DNA of 64,000 nucleotides from Lactonifactor sp050944855 (lineage in GTDB: Bacteria > Bacillota > Clostridia > Lachnospirales > Lachnospiraceae): contig JBMNRU010000008.1 of assembly GCA_050944855.1 (NCBI GenBank), positions 46,034 to 110,033 on the forward strand. Reading direction: 5' to 3'. The notes under the pieces are model-generated. The model saw only the letters and a program-made list of their open reading frames with translations, did not search any database and was not told where the DNA came from. Positions 41,752 through 50,774 of this stretch are shown in pieces. The position numbers and the translations under genes were made by a program. Positions within the stretch are counted from its first letter, which is position 1. Every line of letters starts with the position of its first letter.

Positions 41752-43959
41752 TTAAAATTCATTTGCCAGCGGCACCCAATGGGCATCCGCCATATCCTCC
41801 GTAAATTCCGTATGATTCAGGTACAGCTCCTGATCCAAATCCCGTACAAATCCCCATTTAATTTTCTTATCCTTCGCATAACGGGCAAAGGCCTGGAACT
41901 TATTGGCCGTCTGCATATCTATATTTTTGCTTTTCCCCTGGTTCTCTCCGCCCTTGGTTTCTATGATCCAGACCGTTCCATCCTTTTTCATTGCAATATA
42001 ATCCGGATAAAACAGCCACTGTTTCTGCAGGTGATCCACATAAACAATAGAAAAATACTGCTGTCCTGCATCCCCGTTTTTATAGACCCAGTCCAGATCT
42101 GTCATCGTCTCACAATATTTCTCAAATAATTGTTCGCAGATACTGCGTACTCTGCTGGTAGCATAACCGGAAGTATAGCCTTCATAAGCATTGGCATGAT
42201 AGACGGTTTCCTGTTTTACATCCTGATCGTACTTGTAGTACTCCTGCTGGGGAATCTGGAAAAGTGAGACTTTGGGATTGATCAGTGACTCCTGGCGAGC
42301 CATCTGTGCAGTCACTTCACAAAATTCTCTTTTCAAAAGTGCCACGTTATTGATCACAAAGGCATAAAACTCTCCCGTATCCAGTGCCAGCAGCTTATAT
42401 TTCTCAGAACCGCCCCTCCGAAACAGACGTTCCAGAACGGTTTTTACTTTCGTATTCTGCATACCAACTGCAGATTTTATTTCATCTACACTGTGAAGAA
42501 GCAAGAGTCCGTGGGTATGCGTATTAACCTTGCTTTGAATCGTATAATAGGCTTCACTGTCAAGGAGCGCATCACTGCGGACAAACTCTCCATGGAGCAC
42601 TTTATTCAGAATATTCTCACCCATGGCATATCCTGCATCCTGCAGCAGCATACGATTCTGATCCCTGGACCGCCCCAACTTGTACTTATTCACCAGATAG
42701 CTGTAAATCCGGGTCAAGACTTCTCTTTCCCCCAGACCATCCTGATCCAGATCCCGGTTTTCTTTTTCCAATACAAATTCATGGCATTTTTTCTTTAGAA
42801 CAAGTCTGCGCACCTGGTACGCGGAATCTACTTCCGCCAGCAATCCCATCTTATACTGTTCGTCAAGAGTATATACATAGCAGTAATCCAGCACTTCCAC
42901 ACCATAGTGCTTTGCCTGCGGCATACGACGGATACGGCCAATGGTCTGGATCTGAAAAGACTCTGTACCGCCTTCCCGAAGCTTCACCAAAATCTTCGCA
43001 CGGGGACAGTCCCAGCCGGTACTGATGGCCTGCTTCATCAACAGAAAAGCAGGCTTTCCGTCAGGATCCGTAAGATTATCCGGCAAATCTTCCTTTTCTC
43101 CGGACATCCACTTGCTGACCATGCCATTTTCATAAGAATAACCCAACAGCAATAATCTTTGTTCTACGGCCTCCACGGTCTCCGGCTGTCCATTTGGAAA
43201 CTGAATCAATACCAGCGGATTGATCTTCTCCCCTCTGGCCTGATATTCCGCTGCGATTGCCTTTCGCTTTCCGTCTGCCAGTTCCAGCAGACACTCATAA
43301 TCCAGACTGATTTCCATATTATCTTCCAGTCCTTCATTAATACTAATAGCCTTTGTGATCAGGCCGGCATGAATAACATCCAATTCATCAATCTCATATA
43401 CGATATCCTGTTTCTTAGGGATAGCAGTGGCAGATGCCCGGATCGTACATCTGGCGGCAAACGCATCCATAATTGCCTTCGCTTTGTTAGTTTTATTGGA
43501 ATGTTCCTCATCTATAATAAGTATAAACTCTGTTCCTGCCTGACGGGCATCTGCGATCCGGTCAAAAAGATTTTTCTTTTCACTGTCCATCAAAGCAGTA
43601 TTTCCTCTTTTTGTCACCAGCTCCCAGTTTATAAAAGTGGTGCTTCCCTGGGCAAATCCCCGCTGCAGCGCCTGGGGCAGATCCTGAGTATCCCGTAATG
43701 GAAGCAGCTTCTCCATTTTCTTCCTGCTCTGTTCTTCCAGATTTCCCCGCCCTGGGCACAGCCAGATAAAAGCAGTATTTTCATTTACCAAATCTAAATA
43801 TTCATCTATAAAATCAATCAAAATAATGGTTTTTCCTGCTCCTGTGGGAGCCTTTACCACGATCGTATGTTTCTTTTTCGCTGTTTTTGCAGTATCCAGT
43901 AAAAATTTCACACAATCTTCCTGAAACGCAAACAATCCATTGCTTAATCCTTCTACCAT
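41752..43959 (-). CDS. Type III-like restriction enzyme Res subunit (SF2 helicase-nuclease)
   Basis: About 735 aa, shorter than EcoP15I-type Res. Helicase motifs in order: I (APTGAGKTII, near residue 35), II (IIDEEHSNKT), III (SATAIPKK), V (QAISTGWDCPRAKILV) and VI (QIQTIGRIRRMP). C-terminal PD-(D/E)XK nuclease: FYPDYIAM then WIIETKGG. The frame is open to 44103, but the ATG at 43959 with GGAGGTG upstream, overlapping the mod stop by 7 nt, is the clear start. Confidence 0.9.
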   Translation of the reverse strand: MVEGLSNGLFAFQEDCVKFLLDTAKTAKKKHTIVVKAPTGAGKTIILIDFIDEYLDLVNENTAFIWLCPGRGNLEEQSRKKMEKLLPLRDTQDLPQALQRGFAQGSTTFINWELVTKRGNTALMDSEKKNLFDRIADARQAGTEFILIIDEEHSNKTNKAKAIMDAFAARCTIRASATAIPKKQDIVYEIDELDVIHAGLITKAISINEGLEDNMEISLDYECLLELADGKRKAIAAEYQARGEKINPLVLIQFPNGQPETVEAVEQRLLLLGYSYENGMVSKWMSGEKEDLPDNLTDPDGKPAFLLMKQAISTGWDCPRAKILVKLREGGTESFQIQTIGRIRRMPQAKHYGVEVLDYCYVYTLDEQYKMGLLAEVDSAYQVRRLVLKKKCHEFVLEKENRDLDQDGLGEREVLTRIYSYLVNKYKLGRSRDQNRMLLQDAGYAMGENILNKVLHGEFVRSDALLDSEAYYTIQSKVNTHTHGLLLLHSVDEIKSAVGMQNTKVKTVLERLFRRGGSEKYKLLALDTGEFYAFVINNVALLKREFCEVTAQMARQESLINPKVSLFQIPQQEYYKYDQDVKQETVYHANAYEGYTSGYATSRVRSICEQLFEKYCETMTDLDWVYKNGDAGQQYFSIVYVDHLQKQWLFYPDYIAMKKDGTVWIIETKGGENQGKSKNIDMQTANKFQAFARYAKDKKIKWGFVRDLDQELYLNHTEFTEDMADAHWVPLANEF

Positions 43960-45749
43960 GCTTCTCCCACCTCCTTCAATTCCGGAGCAAAATAACAGTC
44001 CGGGATCTGCCTCTGCCTTCTTGCGGCAAACAGCCGTTCCTGTCCGGCTGTTAAAAGTACCTCCCGGGACAGATAGATTGTTCCGTCCGCAGACTGCTGC
44101 CAATTTGCCTCCAGCGCATCGGCCTCCTCATCGGTCTGTACCATTACACAGGCAGCATGCTTTAACGTATTTCCCTGCTCCAGCTGGATCATCTCTTTTA
44201 CATGGGAAAGAAGTTCCTCGCCCATCCTTCCCTCATAGGACTTGTCTACCCAGTCGGTACGATAATATTTCAGGTTGGCGGCAAGCCCCTTCCTTGTTTT
44301 TTTCGCATGTACACCATACACACGCAGAAAATCCTGCCGTATTTCCGTACGGAATTTAGAAAACTGCGCTTGATTCTGCGCCTTGACCTGATCGATCTGC
44401 GCTAATAACCCATCTGCTCTCTTTAAATCCTGCAGACCCATCCTGTGTTCAAAAAGCAGTTCCTCTTCCTGATTTTCATAGACATAAGAAAGTATCGTTT
44501 CCCTGCACCGTTTATACGTAATCTCCTCACAGATTTTATTCTGATTATTGGTACATAAAATAAAAGAACGGTGTCCCCCATCCTCCGCATTCAGTTCCAG
44601 CACTGCCTGCGCGGTAGTTCCGCTCCCCGCAAAAAAATCCAAAATAATACCATCCTTCTTATAATGACTTTTCAGCAGACGTTTGATCAGCGCCGTAGGT
44701 TTGGAATAATCAAAGTCATCCTTCATGTCAAAGACCGCCAGATCCTTTTTTGCATTATCATTGGAATATTCATTGGCCGCCAGCGCCAGAGAACTCATGG
44801 GCTTTGTCCTCTTCCGGTATACAATATGATATTCCCCTGCACGATCTTTTTCGATCTTCGCATTCAAATAAGTCTTTGTATAAATACGGGCCGATCCGTC
44901 ACTTTTTCTCTTAATGACAATAAAACCATTTTTATATCCAAAATCAAACAGCTTTCGATTCCATCTCCAGGCCCAGTCCGCACGGCGGTGCTGTCCCGAC
45001 TGGCGGCGCTCCCACGCCGCTTTATCAGAGCCGGGATAAAAGATCTCCCCTTCTACCTCCAGCGGATAATCCAGACTGGCGCTGTAGGAAAGACTGTCAT
45101 AATCCAGCGTCTGATTCAGCTTATAACGCCCCCGCTCCTTTACCCATTCATCTTCATGACAAAAAGCCGGATCTCTGTGCTCTTCCATAACAAAAACATC
45201 CTGAATCCCCTTGGTATAAACCAGCACATAATCATGATTTTTGGAAAAAGAACCTGTGGTCTTGCCGCTTTTTTTCGTAATGCGGGGCAGCATAATCACA
45301 AAGTTTCTCTCTCCAAAAATATCGTCCAGCAGTAATTTCAGATTTGCCTGCTCATTATCATCAATGGATACAAATAACAGACCGTCATCGGACAGCAGTT
45401 CAAAGGCAATCCGCATACGTCTCTCCATAAAAGACAGCCATTTGGAATGTTTGAACTTATCTTCTGTATCTACAAATTCATCCTCATAGACAAAATCATT
45501 TTTACCGGTATTATAGGGAGGATCAATATAAATCACCGAAATCCGTCCTTTATGTGTCCGCCTCAGTAAATGAAGGCTGTGAAGGTTATCGCCTTCCAAC
45601 AGGAAATTATAATTTTCGCCCGGTGCTGCAGCAATTTCACGCTCGGTAACTTCCGTAAATACAGGAACCTGCGTCCGCATCTGCAGATCCACAGCTTCTT
45701 CATGCTCTTCCCATATCAGGCCATAGCGTCTGCCGTTAAGATGTTCCAT
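43953..45749 (-). CDS. Type III-like DNA methyltransferase Mod subunit (beta class)
   Basis: About 598 aa. Catalytic motif IV DPPYNTGKND comes before SAM motif I FFAGSGTTAQAVLEL, the beta-class order of N6-adenine Mod proteins. A variable recognition region lies between. The C-terminal 170 residues continue past the catalytic core (VHAKKTRKGLAANLKYYRTD). ATG at 45749 with GGAGGAG upstream is preferred to 45791. First gene of the mod-res-nuclease operon; the recognition sequence cannot be predicted. Confidence 0.92.
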   Translation of the reverse strand: MEHLNGRRYGLIWEEHEEAVDLQMRTQVPVFTEVTEREIAAAPGENYNFLLEGDNLHSLHLLRRTHKGRISVIYIDPPYNTGKNDFVYEDEFVDTEDKFKHSKWLSFMERRMRIAFELLSDDGLLFVSIDDNEQANLKLLLDDIFGERNFVIMLPRITKKSGKTTGSFSKNHDYVLVYTKGIQDVFVMEEHRDPAFCHEDEWVKERGRYKLNQTLDYDSLSYSASLDYPLEVEGEIFYPGSDKAAWERRQSGQHRRADWAWRWNRKLFDFGYKNGFIVIKRKSDGSARIYTKTYLNAKIEKDRAGEYHIVYRKRTKPMSSLALAANEYSNDNAKKDLAVFDMKDDFDYSKPTALIKRLLKSHYKKDGIILDFFAGSGTTAQAVLELNAEDGGHRSFILCTNNQNKICEEITYKRCRETILSYVYENQEEELLFEHRMGLQDLKRADGLLAQIDQVKAQNQAQFSKFRTEIRQDFLRVYGVHAKKTRKGLAANLKYYRTDWVDKSYEGRMGEELLSHVKEMIQLEQGNTLKHAACVMVQTDEEADALEANWQQSADGTIYLSREVLLTAGQERLFAARRQRQIPDCYFAPELKEVGEAW

Positions 45750-45925
45750 TTTGTCTCCTCCCATTGCCTTTTTGTAGCATATACTTATCATACCATTTTA
45801 TGACTCTGAGATAAAGAAATTTTAATTCTATCGCATAGTTATGTGATATAATGCTGATACAGCATATGCTTAAGGTTATCCTATACCTTGTGGGTATAGA
45901 CATTCATAGAAAAGAGGTTTTTGCG

Positions 45926-46744
45926 ATGTGGGAAAATGTGATCATAATATTTGCAGTGGTGCTGGCGATTTTATATCTGGGGGCAATTATGCCCCGCATA
46001 TTCCACCGGCCGGACCACAGCCGGCTGCAGGGCTGGTATTATGCCCATCGGGGACTTCATAATAATAAAAGCGAAGCACCGGAAAATTCGATGGCAGCAT
46101 TTGAAAAAGCCATAGAGGCCGGATATGGAATTGAATTGGATGTACAGCTGACAAAAGACCAGATACCCGTGGTCTTTCACGATGAGACATTAAAAAGAGT
46201 CTGCGGAGTAAAGGGAAATGTCCGGGATTATACATATGAAGAATTACAGCAATTTACCCTTTTCTCTTCTCAGGAACATATTCCGCTGTTTGAAGATTTT
46301 TTAAAACGGGTAGATGGGCAGGTTCCTCTGATCATTGAAATAAAAATTCATGAAAAGGCGTCGAAAGTTTGTGCAGTGACAGATAAACTGATTCAAGAAT
46401 ACAAAGGCGTATATTGCATCGAATCTTTTCATCCTCTCGCTGTCACATGGTACAAAAAGCACCGGCCGGAAGTAATCCGGGGGCAACTGTCCTCCAGTTT
46501 TAACACGCCGGAAAAAAGGGAAACTTTCGGTATGTTTATAATGCACTATCTGCTGACAAATTTTATCAGCAGACCAGACTTCATTGCTTACGATCATCAC
46601 CATAAGGGCAACATATCCCGATTTCTTTGCCGGCACTTATATAAAGTTCTCAGTGTGGCCTGGACCATCCGGTCTCAGAAAGAACTGGATGCGGCAAAAG
46701 CAGATTTTGACTTGTTTATTTTCGAAGGTTTTATTCCTGAATAG
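45926..46744 (+). CDS. Glycerophosphodiester phosphodiesterase family protein
   Basis: 272 aa with one N-terminal membrane segment (IIIFAVVLAILYLGA). The GDPD TIM barrel follows: the catalytic His in YYAHRGLHNN, metal Glu/Asp in GIELDVQLTKDQIPVVFHDE, and the EIKIHEK strand. The enzyme would hydrolyse glycerophosphodiesters from lipid turnover at the membrane surface. Start at 45926 has AAAGAGG upstream; an in-frame ATG at 45851 lacks one. Convergent with the DegV gene. Confidence 0.92.
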   Translation: MWENVIIIFAVVLAILYLGAIMPRIFHRPDHSRLQGWYYAHRGLHNNKSEAPENSMAAFEKAIEAGYGIELDVQLTKDQIPVVFHDETLKRVCGVKGNVRDYTYEELQQFTLFSSQEHIPLFEDFLKRVDGQVPLIIEIKIHEKASKVCAVTDKLIQEYKGVYCIESFHPLAVTWYKKHRPEVIRGQLSSSFNTPEKRETFGMFIMHYLLTNFISRPDFIAYDHHHKGNISRFLCRHLYKVLSVAWTIRSQKELDAAKADFDLFIFEGFIPE

Positions 46745-46751
46745 AAAAATT

Positions 46752-47600
46752 TTATTTTTCAAAAAACGCTGCTGCTATAGCACCAGGCCCGGCGTGCGTT
46801 CCAATGACACATCCTACAGTAGCGATCGGAAGCTTCTGCATATGTCCCTGCCAGATCTCTTCGCTGTCTGCAATATATTTGTTTAAAAGCTTATCCGACA
46901 GACCGCTGTATGCCAGACAAACCGGCTTTTGAAAGTTAATTCCGCCTCCCTTTTGTGTCAGTTCGCGAAGCAGATTATTGCCCTGTTTTGAGCCTCTGGC
47001 CTTACCTACAACAGAAACCATGCCTTCCTGTATCGTGATGACAGGTTTAATGGATAACAGATTTCCGGCAAAGGCTGCTGCTGCAGAGATACGGCCGCCC
47101 TTTTTGAGATACTCCAGCGTGTCTAATAAAGCAAGCAGCCGGATCTGCTTTTTTTCTTCGTTAAGCCGTTCCACGATCTTTTCCGCGGATAATCCCTGTT
47201 CTTTCAGTTCCAGCCCGCGCAGAATCAGGATTCTTTCCCCAATACATACATTTTCGCTGTCTACCACAAAGACTTTTCCTTCATAGTCTGCGGCTGCGAT
47301 CACCGCACTTTGATAAGTGCCGGACAATTTGCCTGAAAGGGTAATCACCACGGCAATATCCCCGGCTTTTGTCACCTTTTCGTAAACATCTTCAAATTCA
47401 CCCGGAGATATCTGACTGGTGGTAGGAAGAACATCGCTCTCAATCAGCTTTTCGTAAAATTCCTGATGAGACAAGTCTATGGCATCTGCATATTCCTGTG
47501 TGCCAAATAATACTTTTAGCGGAAGATGAATAAGTCCCAGTTCTTTTGCCTCTGTCGGCAGAATATCAGATGCAGAATCAATAATAAATTTTATAGCCAT
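46752..47600 (-). CDS. DegV family fatty acid-binding protein
   Basis: 282 aa. FIIDSASDILPTEAKELGLI opens the N-terminal domain, PTTSQISPGEFEDVYEKVTK is the conserved fatty-acid head-group Thr/Ser loop, and GCVIGTHAGPGAIA the C-terminal signature. Such FakB-like proteins bind a fatty acid for phosphorylation by FakA; FakA is not in the window. It lies 24 bp after the MarR gene, suggesting lipid-responsive co-regulation. Confidence 0.93.
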   Translation of the reverse strand: MAIKFIIDSASDILPTEAKELGLIHLPLKVLFGTQEYADAIDLSHQEFYEKLIESDVLPTTSQISPGEFEDVYEKVTKAGDIAVVITLSGKLSGTYQSAVIAAADYEGKVFVVDSENVCIGERILILRGLELKEQGLSAEKIVERLNEEKKQIRLLALLDTLEYLKKGGRISAAAAFAGNLLSIKPVITIQEGMVSVVGKARGSKQGNNLLRELTQKGGGINFQKPVCLAYSGLSDKLLNKYIADSEEIWQGHMQKLPIATVGCVIGTHAGPGAIAAAFFEK

Positions 47601-47624
47601 AATACGTTCCTTTCTGGATTATTT

Positions 47625-48062
47625 TTATGAAATCTTTTCTATGCTATCCCGGAGATTGCCGGATATCCGTTCTAATGCGCGGTAAAAAACACTGCGCTCT
47701 TCTTCGGTTAACCCGTCACTTCCGAAACCTACCCACTGCTCAATCAATCGGTCCATTTTCTCTGCCAGTTCTAAACCGGCAGCGGTAAGATGCAGCTGGG
47801 AACGATATCTTTTTTCTTCCGATTCCAGATATCCTTTTTCCCGAAGCACTGCCAGTGTCCTGGAAATGGCCGCTTTATCCTCTCCGCATAGTTGACATAA
47901 CTGTGCGGCAGTTAGACCTTCTGCATGATAATGTAAGAAAAAAATACACATAACATGCGTTCCCTTCAGCCCGAATTCCGTCATTTCCGTAGATTTAATC
48001 CGCTGTATATATTTATAACAAATCGTAATACCCGTAACAAATGCCTGAAATCTTTGCAGCAT
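47625..48062 (-). CDS. MarR family transcriptional regulator
   Basis: 145 aa winged-helix protein: GLTAAQLCQLCGEDKAAISR, TLAVLREKGYLESEEKRYRS (recognition helix and wing), then a dimerisation helix. GGAGG precedes the ATG. It is co-directional with degV and divergent from an AEC carrier. A palindrome GTTGA-N4-TCAAC overlaps the -35 of its promoter, so autorepression is likely. Confidence 0.9.
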   Translation of the reverse strand: MLQRFQAFVTGITICYKYIQRIKSTEMTEFGLKGTHVMCIFFLHYHAEGLTAAQLCQLCGEDKAAISRTLAVLREKGYLESEEKRYRSQLHLTAAGLELAEKMDRLIEQWVGFGSDGLTEEERSVFYRALERISGNLRDSIEKIS

Positions 48063-48132
48063 AAGTTCTTTCCTCCTTTCACAGACCTATAAAAGCAAGC
48101 TTCGGTCCTTTTTTGAATTTTGAATTCTCTTT

Positions 48133-48162
48133 ATTATATCGGCAAGATGTTGATAAGTCAAC
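48133..48162 (-). promoter_or_regulatory. marR-degV promoter and MarR-type operator
   Basis: Minus strand TTGACT (48156-48161), 17 bp, TATAAT (48133-48138). The palindrome GTTGATAAGTCAAC (48149-48162) covers the -35. Confidence 0.8.
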
Positions 48163-48267
48163 AAGTTTCTTTATAAAGATAAAACTTAGATACAAACATA
48201 AAAATGGGATTGAAAAAATGAAGAAATGGAGTAGAATAAGAAAAGAATAAATTTGGGGGAAGAAATC

Positions 48268-49176
48268 ATGCAGGAAATCATAATACGTGCGGGATGCTTT
48301 ATTGCGATCATTGTTCTGGGATATGTGCTTCGAAGAATCGGATTCTTTCAGGATCAGGATTTTAAAGTATTGTCGAAAATCACATTAAAAATCACTTTGC
48401 CGGCGGCCATCATAACGAGCTTTGCGGATAAAGTAATTGATCCTGCCCTATTGTCCATCGCCCTGCTGGGCTTAATCGGAGGCCTGGTCTATATGGGACT
48501 CGGATATCTTCTGTATCTGCACCGGGACCGGGAAGAACAGGCTTTTGCCATTTTAAATATATCCGGTTATAACATCGGCAATTTTACCCTTCCCTTCGTC
48601 CAGAGTTTTTTAGGACCCATGGGAGTCATTACAACGGGACTGTTTGATATCGGCAACTCTTTTGTCTGCCTTGGCGGTGCATACGGCGTTGCCTCTATTG
48701 TAAAATCAAAGGAACGTTTTTCCATTCTGAAAATTTTTAAAGCGCTCGTTCATTCGGTTGCTTTTGATTGCTACATTCTTATGATTATTCTGAATCTGAC
48801 ACATATTGCCATACCGGGACCCATCGTCTCCCTGGCAGAAATCATCGGAAATGCCAACGCTTTCGTAGCTATGTTAATGCTGGGCGTAGGATTCCGATTA
48901 GCCGGTGACTGGCAGCAAATGGGTAAGATTCTAAAAATTATCAGTGTGCGTTATGGCATCGCACTCCTTTTTGCCCTGCTGTTCTTTTTCCTGCTGCCAT
49001 TCCCGTTAGAAGTGCGGCAGGCATTGGCAGTTCTGGCATTCGGCCCGATCGCATCCGCAGTACCTGCCTTTACAGAAGAGATGAAAAGTGATGTGGGATT
49101 ATCCAGTGCCATCAATTCCATCTCCATCGTATGCAGTATCCTTTGTATCGTGATTATTTTGCTGCTGGTTTTATAA
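48268..49176 (+). CDS. AEC family transporter (auxin efflux carrier fold)
   Basis: 302 aa with about ten hydrophobic helices. GYVLRRIGFFQDQDFKVLSK is the first-loop signature of the AEC family, and GYNIGNFTLPFVQS the crossover helix. Family members export or import organic acids and amino acids; the substrate is unknown. ATG at 48268 with GGGGGA upstream preferred to the TTG at 48253. Divergent from marR, so possibly regulated by it. Confidence 0.9.
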   Translation: MQEIIIRAGCFIAIIVLGYVLRRIGFFQDQDFKVLSKITLKITLPAAIITSFADKVIDPALLSIALLGLIGGLVYMGLGYLLYLHRDREEQAFAILNISGYNIGNFTLPFVQSFLGPMGVITTGLFDIGNSFVCLGGAYGVASIVKSKERFSILKIFKALVHSVAFDCYILMIILNLTHIAIPGPIVSLAEIIGNANAFVAMLMLGVGFRLAGDWQQMGKILKIISVRYGIALLFALLFFFLLPFPLEVRQALAVLAFGPIASAVPAFTEEMKSDVGLSSAINSISIVCSILCIVIILLLVL

Positions 49177-49196
49177 AATACAAAATATAGTAAAAA

Positions 49197-49244
49197 AACA
49201 TCTTCCGGAGAAAGGCAAAACGCTTTTCTCCGGAAGATGTTTTT
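49197..49244 (+). terminator. Bidirectional terminator
   Basis: A stem of about 16 bp (ACATCTTCCGGAGAAA with TTTCTCCGGAAGATGT) with A and T runs on the two sides lies between convergent genes. Confidence 0.93.
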
Positions 49245-50694
49245 AATTCTTCAATTTTTTCAAAAGCTGAACCAAAAATTCCCAAGTACGTTTTGTGGAG
49301 GAAATACTCAGCTTTTCATCGGGACTGTGAAAATACCAGCAATTAGGGCCAACGGAAATAGCATCCAATTCCGGTTTCTTTTCCATAAAAAATCCACATT
49401 CCAGGCCTGCATGCAGGATCAATTCACGAGGCTCTTTTCCAAAGACCTGATAAAATGCCTCCTCTGATGCCGCACGCAATTTGGATTCCGGATGATATTC
49501 CCAGGTCGGATAAGCAGTAAACGGCTCATAAGAAGCTCCAACCGTATTGGCTAATATCTCCAATACCTCCATGATGTGGGCCCGTATGCTGTCCTTTGCA
49601 CAGCGGATTTCATAAATAATCGTATATCCGTCTTCTTCCAGACGAATTTCTCCCATATTATCAGAACTTGCAACCAGCCCTTCCACTTCATTGCTCATCT
49701 CCCAGATTCCATCCGGAGAAAGCATCATAGTCTGAACAAGCTTATGAGGCGTATAGCCGTCGCTGTATTCTTCCGTTTCTGTCATAACCAGTGAAAAGTC
49801 TGAAGCCACAGCCTGATATTCACGGCGAAATACCTGTTCCAAATGCTGCACAACAGCGGCAGCTTTTGGAGCACACTCTGCCGGAAGTGCTATCACACAT
49901 ACGGCGTCTCTGGCGATTGCCGTACGCAGCATACCGCCTAAGAGATAACAGATCAAATAGTCTGTTTCTTTTTCTAATGCACGTAAGACACGTGTCATCA
50001 ACAGATTGGCATTGCCATGCCCTCTGTGGATATCTTCTCCGGAATGTCCTCCCCGAAGCCCAGAAACAGCTATTTTATAACAGTTCCAGCCCTGTGGAAT
50101 CTTTTCTTTTTCCGTGTGAAGATGCAGCTTGACACCCGTACCGCCGCAGCTTCCCAGAAGGATTTCTTCCTCACATCCGTGATCCAGGTTGATCAAATAA
50201 TCCGCGCCGATCCAGGAAGCATCATATTCAAGTGCACCGGTAAAGTTATTTTCTTCATCGGTAGTAAATACTGCTTCTAATGCAGGATGATCCAGATCAT
50301 CCGCTTCCAGCACTGCCATGGCATAGGCTACTCCGATACCATTGTCCGCACCCAGAGTCGTTTCGCCGCCTGTTGTGATCATGTCTCCGTCAACTACCCA
50401 CTTGATGGGATCCTTCGTAAAATCATGGGAAGAACCGATTGCTTTTTCACAAACCATATCGATGTGAGCCTGCAGCATAACGACCGGGGCATTTTCATAA
50501 CCTGGAGCAGCCGGTTTTTTTATCTGTACATTATAACGTACATCCTGTTTTGCTTCCAGACCTTTCTGGGCTGCCCACCGCACAAGAAAATTGCTGATTT
50601 CTTCCTCGTGACCGCTGGAACGCGGAATCTGACTGATCAGATAAAAATTCTTTAACACACGATCCTGTAATAAATCTTCTACTTCTTTCTTCAT
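49243..50694 (-). CDS. pepD: Aminoacyl-histidine dipeptidase
   Basis: 483 aa M20 family zinc peptidase (PepD/Xaa-His dipeptidase). Metal-binding His and Asp in LQAHIDMVCEK, bridging Asp in TLGADNGIG, catalytic Glu-Glu in FTTDEENNFTG, and GLRGGHSGEDIH as the dimerisation-domain signature. It releases amino acids from dipeptides such as carnosine in the cytoplasm. The ATG at 50694 fits the family N-terminus (DLLQDRVLKNFYLISQIPRS). Collinear with the YfcC-type transporter. Confidence 0.94.
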   Translation of the reverse strand: MKKEVEDLLQDRVLKNFYLISQIPRSSGHEEEISNFLVRWAAQKGLEAKQDVRYNVQIKKPAAPGYENAPVVMLQAHIDMVCEKAIGSSHDFTKDPIKWVVDGDMITTGGETTLGADNGIGVAYAMAVLEADDLDHPALEAVFTTDEENNFTGALEYDASWIGADYLINLDHGCEEEILLGSCGGTGVKLHLHTEKEKIPQGWNCYKIAVSGLRGGHSGEDIHRGHGNANLLMTRVLRALEKETDYLICYLLGGMLRTAIARDAVCVIALPAECAPKAAAVVQHLEQVFRREYQAVASDFSLVMTETEEYSDGYTPHKLVQTMMLSPDGIWEMSNEVEGLVASSDNMGEIRLEEDGYTIIYEIRCAKDSIRAHIMEVLEILANTVGASYEPFTAYPTWEYHPESKLRAASEEAFYQVFGKEPRELILHAGLECGFFMEKKPELDAISVGPNCWYFHSPDEKLSISSTKRTWEFLVQLLKKLKN

Positions 50695-50774
50695 AGAACC
50701 CCATCCTTTACTGTTTTGATTGTAAATCATTCTTTTGCTTACCGGTCACCTGTTTTATATCTATGCTCTTTCTT

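Noticed and set aside
44571..45335. 254-codon plus-strand frame antisense to mod
   Set aside because: Isoleucine/arginine/histidine-rich shadow of a clearly recognisable Mod protein.
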